This document shows positions 1 to 7,810 of a stretch of DNA of 64,000 nt, one piece after another. Below the pieces are notes generated by a model, which saw nothing but the letters and a program-made list of their open reading frames with translations, made no database searches and was not told the origin of the DNA. Location: positions 25,066 to 89,065 of the forward strand of contig JAISGN010000014.1 of the NCBI GenBank assembly GCA_031263015.1, in the 5' to 3' direction. A program made the position numbers and the translations under genes. The stretch comes from Bacteroidales bacterium. GTDB taxonomy: Bacteria > Bacteroidota > Bacteroidia > Bacteroidales > P3. Each line of letters begins with the position of its first letter. The first letter of the stretch is position 1.

Positions 1-34
1 TTATTATATTTCTTCGTTTGCGTTTATTAGACAT
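1..34 (-). CDS. Start of an unidentified protein, cut by the window edge
   Basis: An ATG on the minus strand at 34-32 opens a frame that runs out of the window, giving MSNKRKRRNII. It is preceded at 58-65 by a TAnnTTTG promoter element in the correct orientation, which supports a real start. The basic N-terminus alone does not identify a family. Confidence 0.5.
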   Translation of the reverse strand, partial: MSNKRKRRNII

Positions 35-57
35 AGCGTTTGCAAGAATTAAGACTG

Positions 58-65
58 CAAAGATA
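58..65 (-). promoter_or_regulatory. Bacteroidetes -7 element TATCTTTG
   Basis: The plus strand reads CAAAGATA, so the minus strand carries TATCTTTG, matching the Bacteroidetes RpoD -7 consensus TAnnTTTG. It lies 23 nt upstream of the partial gene at 34-1. No clear TTG was found at the usual 18-21 bp spacing. Confidence 0.55.
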
Positions 66-151
66 CAAAAAAAACGATAACTAATCATACGCAAATTTCC
101 TTTAAACGAAATAAAACTTCGTCTTGCGGCGGCATCATTTTGTTTGACAAA

Positions 152-277
152 AATCAAACGCCGTTTCCTTTTCACAGGGCTTGATTTTATTTTCCCGGAA
201 CTTGATTTCATTTTCACAAGGCTTGATTTCATTTTCATAAGGCAATACCCTTTGAAAACAAAACGGCTTTCGGCTGA
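152..277. repeat. 21-bp phased word array 1
   Basis: Successive 21-bp units begin at 152, 173, 194, 215, 236 and 257. Three share the core CTTGATTTyATTTT. The period is exact, so one frame reads LDFIF repeatedly with a seven-residue period. No conserved protein is recognisable, and the block lies between a divergent partial gene and the promoter at 363-370. It belongs to the dispersed family described in the findings. Confidence 0.8.
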
Positions 278-362
278 AATGTTTCCTGATAATCTTAAAG
301 GCAAACAAAGAAAAATTATATCAAAACAAAGAGACGGATTATGCAAATCAATAAAAAAGTTG

Positions 363-370
363 TACTTTTG
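363..370 (+). promoter_or_regulatory. -7 element TACTTTTG upstream of the LRR protein gene
   Basis: TACTTTTG matches the Bacteroidetes TAnnTTTG -7 motif and lies 46 nt before the ATG at 417. The -33 TTG is not obvious. Confidence 0.6.
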
Positions 371-416
371 TCGCATTAAAAATACATTCTTTTAGTTTAA
401 TAAAATCTATTCCGAT

Positions 417-2078
417 ATGAAGAAAATATTATCACTCATCGTTTTAGCCATTGCTGCATTGAGTGCGGCAGGACAAAGTTTCTCCGAAACGATATATACG
501 ATTGACACCATAAACAATGATACGGTTTGGGGCGAAACGCTGTTTTTTAACGTTATTTCGCCCAATGAGGCGGAGCTAACAAGCAGTCCTAACGGTTATG
601 GCGGCAATTTTGTCGTTCCTGCTTCAATTCTTCACGATGAAACGACTTATCTGATTACGGCTATCGGCAATAATGCCTTTATGTCTTGCCAATATCTTTA
701 TTCGGTAACGCTTAGCGACACTCTTGAGATGATTGGCGATATGGCTTTCGGCGATTGTCCGAACCTTACTGCGGTTGCGCTGCCTGTTAGCCTGCAAAGC
801 ATCGGCGATTACGCATTTAATGACTGCGGAGTGGTGTCTTTGGATATTCCTGCGGCACTTACTCACATCGGTTCTTTCGCTTTTTTGGATTGTACGGCGT
901 TGGAGGCGGTTAATGTCAGCTCTTCCAATCAGAATTACAGCTCTGACGGCGGCGTTCTCTATGATAAATTAAAGGATACGCTGCTTTATTACCCTGTTGC
1001 AAAGGTTGCCGAGACTTATGCAATGCCCGACAACGTTGTAACCATCATTCAGAATGCTTTTAAGGGCAATACTTATCTCAAAAACCTGACTCTGTCCTCT
1101 AATCTGGCGTCAATAGGCGATTATGCTTTTAACGGCTGCAATAAACTGCTGTCCGTAAATATTCCTATGGGCGTTCAGAGAATCGGAACGGAGGCTTTTA
1201 AGGATTGTACGAAGCTTACGGCTGTCAATGTTGATGAAAACAATCAATATTACGCTGCATCAGGTGGCGTTTTGCACAATAAAGGAAAAGATAGTCTGAT
1301 ATATTGCCCGTGCGGCAAGGTTGGCAATTACGCAATCAGCGACAGCGTTGAACGGATTTTGGATTACGCTTTTTATAACTGCTCTTCATTAACGGGAATT
1401 ACCATTCCGAATTCGGTAAATGACATCGGCGAGTACGCTTTCAGCGGATGCGGCAAAATAACAGCCGTAAGCATACCTTCTTCCGTTACAATAATAAAAG
1501 AAAGAACCTTTATGGATTGCATACGTTTGCAAAGCGTGTCATTAAACGAGGGATTAACAGAATTAGGCAGTTATGCATTTGCAAATTGTGCCGTTTCATC
1601 AATATCTTTCCCTTCAACAATGGAAGAAATCGGCAATTTTGCTTTTTCTTCGTGCGAAACGCTTGAATCAATCATATCATCGGCAGCCGCACCGCCTGTT
1701 TTATATCAATTTACCTTTAATATGATTGCCGATAACGCCAAAATATATGTGCCATGTCAATATGAGGCAAATTATATGGCTGCTGATTTTTGGCGAGACC
1801 TGACCTTCGGAGATTGTATCGGCAATTCATTAAGCGATATTGAGCAAAAAATATCTATAAACGTTTATCCTAATCCGACAAAAGATGTTTTAAATGTGGA
1901 AAGTGCAAGCAATATAACAACAATAGAACTCTTCAATATTTTAGGACAAAGAGTTTTTGTATCAAAACCTAATAATAAGGTAGCGATAATAAATGTGTCG
2001 GATTTTAAACAAGGAAACTACATTCTTAAATCCTATACCGAAAACGGCATATCTACAAAGAAAGTAGTTTTTCAGTAG
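417..2078 (+). CDS. Secreted BspA-like leucine-rich-repeat protein with T9SS type A sorting domain
   Basis: The 553-residue protein opens with a signal peptide (MKKILSLIVLAIAALSAAGQ). It then carries many LRR_5/BspA-type repeats over about residues 60-440, recognisable by recurring segments such as IGDYAFNGCNKLLSVNIP. Two near-identical inserts (GGVLYDK and GGVLHNK segments) suggest internal duplication. The last 75 or so residues have the YPNPT, LFNILGQ and GNYILK motifs of the T9SS C-terminal sorting domain. It should be exported across the outer membrane by T9SS and attached or released there. BspA-type LRR proteins elsewhere bind host or matrix proteins; that role is only inferred. It overlaps the convergent purF-like gene by 7 bp. 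Confidence 0.9.
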   Translation: MKKILSLIVLAIAALSAAGQSFSETIYTIDTINNDTVWGETLFFNVISPNEAELTSSPNGYGGNFVVPASILHDETTYLITAIGNNAFMSCQYLYSVTLSDTLEMIGDMAFGDCPNLTAVALPVSLQSIGDYAFNDCGVVSLDIPAALTHIGSFAFLDCTALEAVNVSSSNQNYSSDGGVLYDKLKDTLLYYPVAKVAETYAMPDNVVTIIQNAFKGNTYLKNLTLSSNLASIGDYAFNGCNKLLSVNIPMGVQRIGTEAFKDCTKLTAVNVDENNQYYAASGGVLHNKGKDSLIYCPCGKVGNYAISDSVERILDYAFYNCSSLTGITIPNSVNDIGEYAFSGCGKITAVSIPSSVTIIKERTFMDCIRLQSVSLNEGLTELGSYAFANCAVSSISFPSTMEEIGNFAFSSCETLESIISSAAAPPVLYQFTFNMIADNAKIYVPCQYEANYMAADFWRDLTFGDCIGNSLSDIEQKISINVYPNPTKDVLNVESASNITTIELFNILGQRVFVSKPNNKVAIINVSDFKQGNYILKSYTENGISTKKVVFQ

Positions 2079-3910
2079 GCTCTGTCTTTTTTTCCTTCGT
2101 AATAGTTGATGAAAGCAGTATTTACGACTTTGTTTCCGCCAGGTGTGGGATATTTTCCTGTGAAATACCAGTCTCCTGTATTGTCCGGACAGGCGCGATG
2201 CAGGTTTTCTATGGTTTGATAGACGATTTGTATCTCTGCATTGATACCTTTAGGCATTAAAAGCTCGGTTATTTTTGCCGAAATCTCTTCCTGAGAGAAC
2301 GGAGCATAGATTTCACGAACGTAATTCACCATTTCTTCCTTCGGTAACGCTGCTTGAGCCTTGCATTTTGCATAAACATCATCAATAATCTTGCTCATGC
2401 CGTTATCTTTCAGCAGAGTGATAGCCGCATTGAAAGCAACAAAGTCGCCAAGCTTTGACATATCTATACCATAACAATCAGGATAGCGTATTTGTGGGGC
2501 AGAAGATGCGATTATTATTTTCTTTGGTCCGAGCCTGTCAAGTATCCGTATGATGGATTGCTTTAAAGTCGTACCGCGAACAATGCTGTCATCAATCACA
2601 ACCAAGTTATCTTTATATTCTTTAATCTGTCCGTAGGTTACATCATAGACATGAGCCACCATATCGTCTCTATCTTCATCTTGAGTGATAAAAGTACGCA
2701 TTTTAACGTCTTTTACGGCGATATATTCCCTGCGAGAATGAACGGAAAATATCTCTTTGAGTCTTTCTTGTGTGAGATTGTCTTTTTCTTTTAAGATTTG
2801 CTCTATATGCTTATCAGATGCGTAATCGGCAAAAGCCTCTGCCATTCCTTGAAAAGCAACTGATGCCGTATTGGGAATATAGGATATAACCGTGTTTTTA
2901 ATATCTCCGTCAATTGCTTTAAGGATTTGCGGAAATATATAGCGACCGAGATTCTTGCGTTCCTGATAAATAATCTTGTCTGTGCCTCTTGAAAAATATA
3001 TTCTCTCAAAAGAACATTTGGCAGGTGTCGCCGGCTTCTTACATTGCTCCACAGAAACACTGCCGTTCTTCCTTATAATTATGGCATGTCCCGGTTTCAA
3101 TTCCTCAACATCCTCAATCATTGTATTGAAAGCCGTCATTATCACCGGGCGTTCAGATGTTACGACAACAATCTCATCATTCTTATAATAATAACAAGGT
3201 CTTATTCCATGCTCATCACGCAATACGAAAGCGTCTCCGCTGCCTACCAAGCCCGCCATCACATATCCTCCGTCCCAATGCTTGCATGCTGAAGACAAAA
3301 CGCCTCTTATATCTATCTCATCAGCGACTTTTTCCGTTATAGCACGATTATCCTCGCCCATTGCCTTATATTTCCTAAACAAACGCTCAACATCATCATC
3401 CAAAAACTTGCCTATTTTTTCCAAAGCGATGGCTGTATCGGATATTTTCACGGGATGCTGACCCAAATCTATGAGTTTATCGAGCAGTTCGTCAATATTA
3501 GTGAGATTAAAGTTGCCAGCGAGCACAAGATTACGGGTTTTCCAATTATTCTCTCTAAGGAACGGATGGAGGTTTTCCATTTCGTTTCGTCCGAAAGTGC
3601 CGTAACGCAGATGCCCAAGGTACAATTGACCGCAGAATTTATCGCTTTCAAATGCTTTTGCGAAGACATCCTGAATGGGTTTTGAACTATTGCTTTTGGA
3701 GATGTTGATATACTTTTCACCGGGCGGCGTATTAAATTTTATACATGCCAAACCGGCGCCGTCTTGCCCACGATTGTGCTGCTTTTCCATCAGAAGATAC
3801 ATACGATTCAGCCCCCACAACTCACTACCGTACTTTTCCTTATAATAATCCAAGGGTTTCAACAACCTTAACAATGCAATACCACACTCGTGTTTTATTT
3901 GCTCGCTCAT
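2072..3910 (-). CDS. PurF-like glutamine amidotransferase/phosphoribosyltransferase (long Bacteroidota form)
   Basis: This 612-residue protein has an N-terminal class II glutamine amidotransferase domain. Its likely nucleophile is Cys9 (MSEQIKHECGIA), which would be exposed by propeptide cleavage. Other Gln-binding segments are HNRGQDGAG near residue 45 and GHLRYGTFGRNE near residue 98. The C-terminal half has a type I phosphoribosyltransferase PRPP loop, VVIDDSIVRGTT, near residue 440. It is longer than classical PurF (about 470-500 residues). It resembles the second amidophosphoribosyltransferase-like protein often present in Bacteroidota, so it may not be the purine-pathway enzyme. The gene has its own promoter at 3935-3964 and ends tail to tail with the LRR gene. 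Confidence 0.8.
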   Translation of the reverse strand: MSEQIKHECGIALLRLLKPLDYYKEKYGSELWGLNRMYLLMEKQHNRGQDGAGLACIKFNTPPGEKYINISKSNSSKPIQDVFAKAFESDKFCGQLYLGHLRYGTFGRNEMENLHPFLRENNWKTRNLVLAGNFNLTNIDELLDKLIDLGQHPVKISDTAIALEKIGKFLDDDVERLFRKYKAMGEDNRAITEKVADEIDIRGVLSSACKHWDGGYVMAGLVGSGDAFVLRDEHGIRPCYYYKNDEIVVVTSERPVIMTAFNTMIEDVEELKPGHAIIIRKNGSVSVEQCKKPATPAKCSFERIYFSRGTDKIIYQERKNLGRYIFPQILKAIDGDIKNTVISYIPNTASVAFQGMAEAFADYASDKHIEQILKEKDNLTQERLKEIFSVHSRREYIAVKDVKMRTFITQDEDRDDMVAHVYDVTYGQIKEYKDNLVVIDDSIVRGTTLKQSIIRILDRLGPKKIIIASSAPQIRYPDCYGIDMSKLGDFVAFNAAITLLKDNGMSKIIDDVYAKCKAQAALPKEEMVNYVREIYAPFSQEEISAKITELLMPKGINAEIQIVYQTIENLHRACPDNTGDWYFTGKYPTPGGNKVVNTAFINYYEGKKDRAY

Positions 3911-3934
3911 AATCCGCTGTTCATTTTACGCTTG

Positions 3935-3964
3935 CAAAGATACAATATTTTGTGTAATGAACAA
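3935..3964 (-). promoter_or_regulatory. Promoter TTG-N19-TATCTTTG for the purF-like gene
   Basis: On the minus strand TTG (3964-3962) is followed after 19 bp by TATCTTTG (3942-3935). This is a full match to the Bacteroidetes -33/-7 pattern, 24 nt upstream of the ATG at 3910. Confidence 0.75.
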
Positions 3965-3972
3965 AACGACAT

Positions 3973-4098
3973 CAATTCTGCTTTTGTCGCAATGAAAGGC
4001 TGTTTTATCCGAATGAAACCGCGTTTTATTTTAATGAAACAGCCTTTCATTTCAGCCGAACAGCCTTTCATTTTAGCCAAAAGGCAAAAGCCTAAATC
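3973..4098. repeat. 21-bp phased word array 2
   Basis: Units begin at 3973, 3994, 4015, 4036, 4057 and 4078, each exactly 21 bp. Words seen include AAAGGCTGTTTTATCC, AAACCGCGTTTTATTTT and AACAGCCTTTCATTTT. AAAGGCTGTT and its complement AACAGCCTTT are both present, so a transcript could fold into a hairpin. The array lies between the purF-like promoter and the 3' end of the ABC transporter gene. Confidence 0.85.
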
Positions 4099-4171
4099 AG
4101 TTTAAGATAAAAGAACAGCGATATCGTTAAAAAATATGTGGAAATGGCGTCTTGCGGTTGCCGAAGCAAGG

Positions 4172-5986
4172 TTAGAACATCTGAAGTTTGACAAGCGAAG
4201 TATAAATGCCGTTTTTATCCGACAATTCTTTGTGATTGCCGTACTCAACAATCCTTCCGTTATCCAGAACTATGATATGGTCGGCATGAATGACGGTCGA
4301 AAGGCGATGAGCAATGATTAGCGTGGTGCGACCCTTCATTGCACGCTCCAGAGAGTTGCGAACAATGTACTCACTCTCGGTATCAAGAGCAGAAGTCGCC
4401 TCATCAAGCAAAAGGATATCAGGATTGGTTAAAACGGCTCTTGCTATGCATATTCTCTGACGCTGTCCGCCGGAAAGCATTAAGCCTCTGTCGCCGATAT
4501 TCGTGTAATAGCCGTGTTCCAAATCGGATATAAATTCATCGGCATTTGCTATGCGGGCGGCGTTTTCAACTTCCGCCATCGTGGTATGCGGTCTGCCGAA
4601 AGCAATGTTTGCGAATATCGTGTCGTTAAAAAGAATGCTCTCCTGCGTAACAAGCCCTATGGCAGCACGAAGAGAGTTTATATTAAATTCTTTAATGTTT
4701 ATGCCGTCTATTGTTATGTTTCCGTTCGTGCAATCTGCAAAACGCGGCAACAAATCAAGCAATGTCGTTTTTCCTGCCCCCGAATGTCCGACCAAGGCAA
4801 GCGTTTCTCCTTTTGAAATCGTGATATTGATGTCGTGCAACACCGTTTTATTTTCATCGTATGAGAATCCAACATTTTCAAACACTATTTTGTCGGAGAA
4901 TTTCGGCATTTGAATGGCATCATCCTTTTCATAAACAATTTCTTCGGCGTCTATAATTTCATAAACCCTGCTTGCGGCAGCTTCAGCCTTCTGAATGTTG
5001 TAGTAAGCGTTGCTTATGGATTGCAGAGGTGCGACAATACGGGCAAAAAGAATGGTAAAACCGATAAGGATAGAAGGATGTATTTCGCCTTTAATAACCA
5101 TCATGCCGCCGAAAAGAGCAATGACCACAAGCGTAAGGATAGAAAAAATCTCCGTAACGGGCGCTGCGGCTTCTTTTCTGCGATATACTTTTGTCATAAT
5201 GCGGGTAAAATAGGAGTTTTCTTTGTTATAATTGTCGTTTAAGAAGGTTTCGGCATTATAAGACTTGATAGTACGCAAAGCACCTAAGGCTTCTTCGGTT
5301 TTGGAAGTAAGCATACCCATTTGTTTCTGCCCTTTTATTGAATTGCGTTTAAGACTTGCCCCGACTTTGCTTATCAAAAACATCGCCAAAGGAAGAATGA
5401 TAACAATGAAAAGAACTAATTTGGCACTCATCAGCAGCAAGGCGATAAGGAAAACAACAACCATTAGCGGGTCCTTTACTAACATTTGCAGACAACTAAG
5501 CACCGACCATTCTATATCAGCCAAGTCTGCCGTCATCCTTGATATCAAATCTCCTTTTCTTTGAGAAGAGAAAAATGAAAGCGGCAATATGGTTATTTTA
5601 TGGTAGATATCATTGCGCAAATCCTTAATTACTCCGTTTCTAATTGGAGAAAGAAAATACATTCCCATATATCGGCACAGGGCAGACAGGAAAGTAAAAA
5701 TCAGATACGCCGCACTAATATAAAGTAAGCAAGCAAAGATGCCCTTTTGTTCTTTGAATAAATTAAGATTATAGGATATGATGTCAATGATTGTTTGTTT
5801 GTCAAATGCAAAATCAGGACATACCTCCGGCGAAGGCAGCAAGCCGAACAGCACAGAAACAAACGGAATAATCATCACAAAGGAAAAGAGCGAGAAAAAG
5901 ACATAAAGCAAATTGAAAACGATGTTTAACACCACCTCTTTCTTATAATTGAAGAGGTAACGCAAGATACGGAATACGTTTTTCAT
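4172..5986 (-). CDS. MsbA-like ABC exporter, fused permease and ATPase
   Basis: The 604-residue half-transporter has about six membrane segments in its first 310 residues and a nucleotide-binding domain after about residue 350. Walker A is GHSGAGKTT near 397, the ABC signature LSGGQRQR near 502, Walker B ILLLDEATSALD near 525 and the switch histidine is in IAHRLST near 556. The family (ABCB/MsbA) flips lipids or exports hydrophobic compounds across the inner membrane, and lipid A is a plausible substrate. The gene starts 7 bp after the DUF4837 gene stops, so the two probably form an operon from the promoter at 7035-7063. Confidence 0.85.
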   Translation of the reverse strand: MKNVFRILRYLFNYKKEVVLNIVFNLLYVFFSLFSFVMIIPFVSVLFGLLPSPEVCPDFAFDKQTIIDIISYNLNLFKEQKGIFACLLYISAAYLIFTFLSALCRYMGMYFLSPIRNGVIKDLRNDIYHKITILPLSFFSSQRKGDLISRMTADLADIEWSVLSCLQMLVKDPLMVVVFLIALLLMSAKLVLFIVIILPLAMFLISKVGASLKRNSIKGQKQMGMLTSKTEEALGALRTIKSYNAETFLNDNYNKENSYFTRIMTKVYRRKEAAAPVTEIFSILTLVVIALFGGMMVIKGEIHPSILIGFTILFARIVAPLQSISNAYYNIQKAEAAASRVYEIIDAEEIVYEKDDAIQMPKFSDKIVFENVGFSYDENKTVLHDINITISKGETLALVGHSGAGKTTLLDLLPRFADCTNGNITIDGINIKEFNINSLRAAIGLVTQESILFNDTIFANIAFGRPHTTMAEVENAARIANADEFISDLEHGYYTNIGDRGLMLSGGQRQRICIARAVLTNPDILLLDEATSALDTESEYIVRNSLERAMKGRTTLIIAHRLSTVIHADHIIVLDNGRIVEYGNHKELSDKNGIYTSLVKLQMF

Positions 5987-5993
5987 TCTTTAA

Positions 5994-7004
5994 TTACTTC
6001 AAACCTATGTTACGGACTACGGATTCAAGTTGTATGAGTTGGTCTCGCTTGGATTTGCTCGGTGAATAGACAAATCCGTCAATCATAATAAGGTTTTTGC
6101 CGTCCTTTGTCTTAAAACAGTAATTCACAAACGCCCCTCCCATAAACGCTGTTATCTTTGCATCGGGCTCATACAGCAATCGCCACAATCCTCTTGTCTC
6201 TATGGCGTCTGTATTGCTCAAAACAACATTATGATGAGTTAATTCAAAACGCTGTTCCACCCCCATATAACTTCCGGATGAAGGTCCCGGAATATTTTCC
6301 TTCGTTATCTTGTCTCTAATGGCTATTATCTGCTGCTCATCGGGCATTTCACCCGTCCATTGTGTCTTATAAATCATCAGACCCAAAGAGACATCTTGCG
6401 TTTCCTTGCGAATCCAGATAAAATTCGGCTTTTTAACCGCAATATAAAAGTCTTCCGACACGACCAAATCAAATCCGAATCTCTCCTTTATTGCTTTGGT
6501 TGCCTCTATGTTCTCCAATTTTTTGAATGCTTTGCCGATTCGCTTGTATTCGTTCTCATAAAACTGCTTTGTAATCATATTTGCCGAGCGGCGAATCATA
6601 GAATAAAGGCTGTCTCTGCTGTTTGCACTGAACTCAAAGTATGTTTGCGGAGACGATTTGTAGTCATTATATTGATAAAGTTTGTTTTTATTGGTATCAT
6701 TCAAACTAATGATTATCACATTGCGATGTTTCTGAAACATATCCGACTGATAGAAGCCGGCAGGATTAAGTTTCACCACATCAAAAAGCGGTTCCGCCTG
6801 ATTCAAACCCTCACACGGCTTCTCAAAATAGTAATTCACCGTATCCTTCAATTCTCCTGCATAAACCTCATCAGGCACTATCAACAGGACTTCTAATGTC
6901 TTGCCGCCGGAAGAAGGTTTAGTCCCGCTGTTATCAGATTTCTTACTGCCGCAACCGCATATCAATACGACAATCGTTGCATACAAGATTATTTTTCTAA
7001 GCAT
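5994..7004 (-). CDS. DUF4837 family lipoprotein
   Basis: The 336-residue product begins MLRKIILYATIVVLICGC, a lipoprotein signal with Cys18 as the likely lipidated residue, followed by a Ser/Gly/Lys-rich linker. The body, with segments such as LNQAEPLFDVV near residue 68 and AFMGGAFVNYCF near residue 290, matches my memory of DUF4837, a Bacteroidota-specific family of unknown function. It is the first gene of a probable two-gene operon with the MsbA-like exporter. An envelope role is inferred from the lipobox and this linkage only. Confidence 0.75.
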   Translation of the reverse strand: MLRKIILYATIVVLICGCGSKKSDNSGTKPSSGGKTLEVLLIVPDEVYAGELKDTVNYYFEKPCEGLNQAEPLFDVVKLNPAGFYQSDMFQKHRNVIIISLNDTNKNKLYQYNDYKSSPQTYFEFSANSRDSLYSMIRRSANMITKQFYENEYKRIGKAFKKLENIEATKAIKERFGFDLVVSEDFYIAVKKPNFIWIRKETQDVSLGLMIYKTQWTGEMPDEQQIIAIRDKITKENIPGPSSGSYMGVEQRFELTHHNVVLSNTDAIETRGLWRLLYEPDAKITAFMGGAFVNYCFKTKDGKNLIMIDGFVYSPSKSKRDQLIQLESVVRNIGLK

Positions 7005-7034
7005 AACAATCCGTTTTTTTGATTATATTGCCTG

Positions 7035-7063
7035 CAAAAGTATTAAAAAAAATTGCTATTCAA
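7035..7063 (-). promoter_or_regulatory. Promoter TTG-N18-TACTTTTG for the DUF4837-exporter operon
   Basis: The minus strand has TTG (7063-7061) and TACTTTTG (7042-7035) with an 18-bp spacer, 30 nt upstream of the ATG at 7004. It overlaps the divergent promoter at 7053-7082, so the two transcripts may compete for polymerase. Confidence 0.75.
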
Positions 7064-7082
7064 ACATTTATTATTACTTTTG
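7053..7082 (+). promoter_or_regulatory. Promoter TTG-N19-TACTTTTG for the small secreted protein gene
   Basis: TTG at 7053-7055 and TACTTTTG at 7075-7082 are separated by 19 bp, the canonical Bacteroidetes arrangement. It overlaps the -33 region of the divergent minus-strand promoter. Confidence 0.75.
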
Positions 7083-7109
7083 CAAGCATAAATTTAAAAA
7101 ATGCACGAA

Positions 7110-7517
7110 ATGAAAAAAAGAATCTTGTTATTATGTGTTGTTAGTGCAGCATTCATTTGCCTAAATCTTCAATCAAACACAGCAAAAGCCCAATCCAAAT
7201 TTTATGTTGCTTACGGAGAAGTAAGTTTTCTTGAGCCTGACGACTACGGATACGAATATGAAGACGAGGATTTCATATCTAACGTCTTTGAAGTCAAATG
7301 TCCCACCACGCCTAACCTGGAAAAAAGTATTGAAACCCAGTTCAACAAGTATCTTAAGACGACTCCGTATCAGAAATTCGGCGATTGCAGAGTCCGATTC
7401 TTATATGCACGAGAGTTTAGCACAAGAGAACGGGCTGAAACCTTCCGTAAAAGACGCCTTATGTGGGAAGACGACATTATTACATTCTATGACTTTGATT
7501 TTAATTGCGCCAAATAA
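7110..7517 (+). CDS. Small secreted protein of unknown function
   Basis: From the ATG at 7110 the product is 135 residues and begins MKKRILLLCVVSAAF, a clear signal peptide with likely cleavage near AKA-QS. An upstream in-frame ATG at 7101 would add MHE. The mature part is rich in acidic and aromatic residues (DDYGYEYEDED near residue 50) and has two cysteines. I recognise no domain. It has its own promoter and a strong terminator directly after it, so it is monocistronic. Confidence 0.7.
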   Translation: MKKRILLLCVVSAAFICLNLQSNTAKAQSKFYVAYGEVSFLEPDDYGYEYEDEDFISNVFEVKCPTTPNLEKSIETQFNKYLKTTPYQKFGDCRVRFLYAREFSTRERAETFRKRRLMWEDDIITFYDFDFNCAK

Positions 7518-7543
7518 GGCATATTAAAGTTTTATACCTACAA

Positions 7544-7580
7544 AGCGGCGATTGACGACAATCATTGCCGCTTTTTGTTT
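7544..7580 (+). terminator. Rho-independent terminator
   Basis: AAAGCGGC (7544-7551) pairs with GCCGCTTT (7569-7576), and an inner GATTG/CAATC stem extends the hairpin. A T-rich tail follows. It is 27 nt after the stop codon of the small secreted protein gene. Confidence 0.85.
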
Positions 7581-7625
7581 TTCAATACCTTATATAAACA
7601 TTCCCAAAGGCTACTTCGTCCGCAC

Positions 7626-7772
7626 TAAAGGCTGTTTCATCCGAATGAAACGGCGTTTTATTTTAACCAAACAATGTTTCATAAAAAAATAAAGTCAGTG
7701 CGACACGCACAAAGGCTGTTTTATTTTCACAGGACAGCCTTTGAGAAAGATGTAAAGCAGGTAAGGCACGCA
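7626..7772. repeat. 21-bp phased word array 3 (mixed words)
   Basis: Seven exact 21-bp units begin at 7626, 7647, 7668, 7689, 7710, 7731 and 7752. Most carry AAAGGCTGTTT or AACAGCCTTT words. The unit at 7689 instead carries GTCAGTGCGACACGCAC, and the one at 7752 a degenerate GGCACGCA version. The array shows that different words share one register. It stops 19 bp before the promoter element at 7791. Confidence 0.85.
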
Positions 7773-7790
7773 CAAAATCAAAAAAAAATA

Positions 7791-7798
7791 TACTTTTG
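7791..7798 (+). promoter_or_regulatory. -7 element TACTTTTG, and why the permease starts at 7811
   Basis: TACTTTTG lies 12 nt upstream of the ATG at 7811. A possible TTG start at 7796 falls inside this element, so it cannot be part of the message. This sets the start of the next gene at 7811. Confidence 0.7.
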
Positions 7799-7810
7799 CA
7801 GCAATTTAGT

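Noticed and set aside
3890..4105. Open frame reading FIRMK/FILMK heptads
   Set aside because: It is the array at 3973-4098 read in the open register; a 21-bp period keeps a frame open by arithmetic. The same applies to frames at 144-395, 12928-13203 and 31568-31750.
7796..7810. TTG start five codons before the LptF/LptG-type gene
   Set aside because: The TTG is inside the promoter -7 element TACTTTTG, so it cannot be in the transcript.
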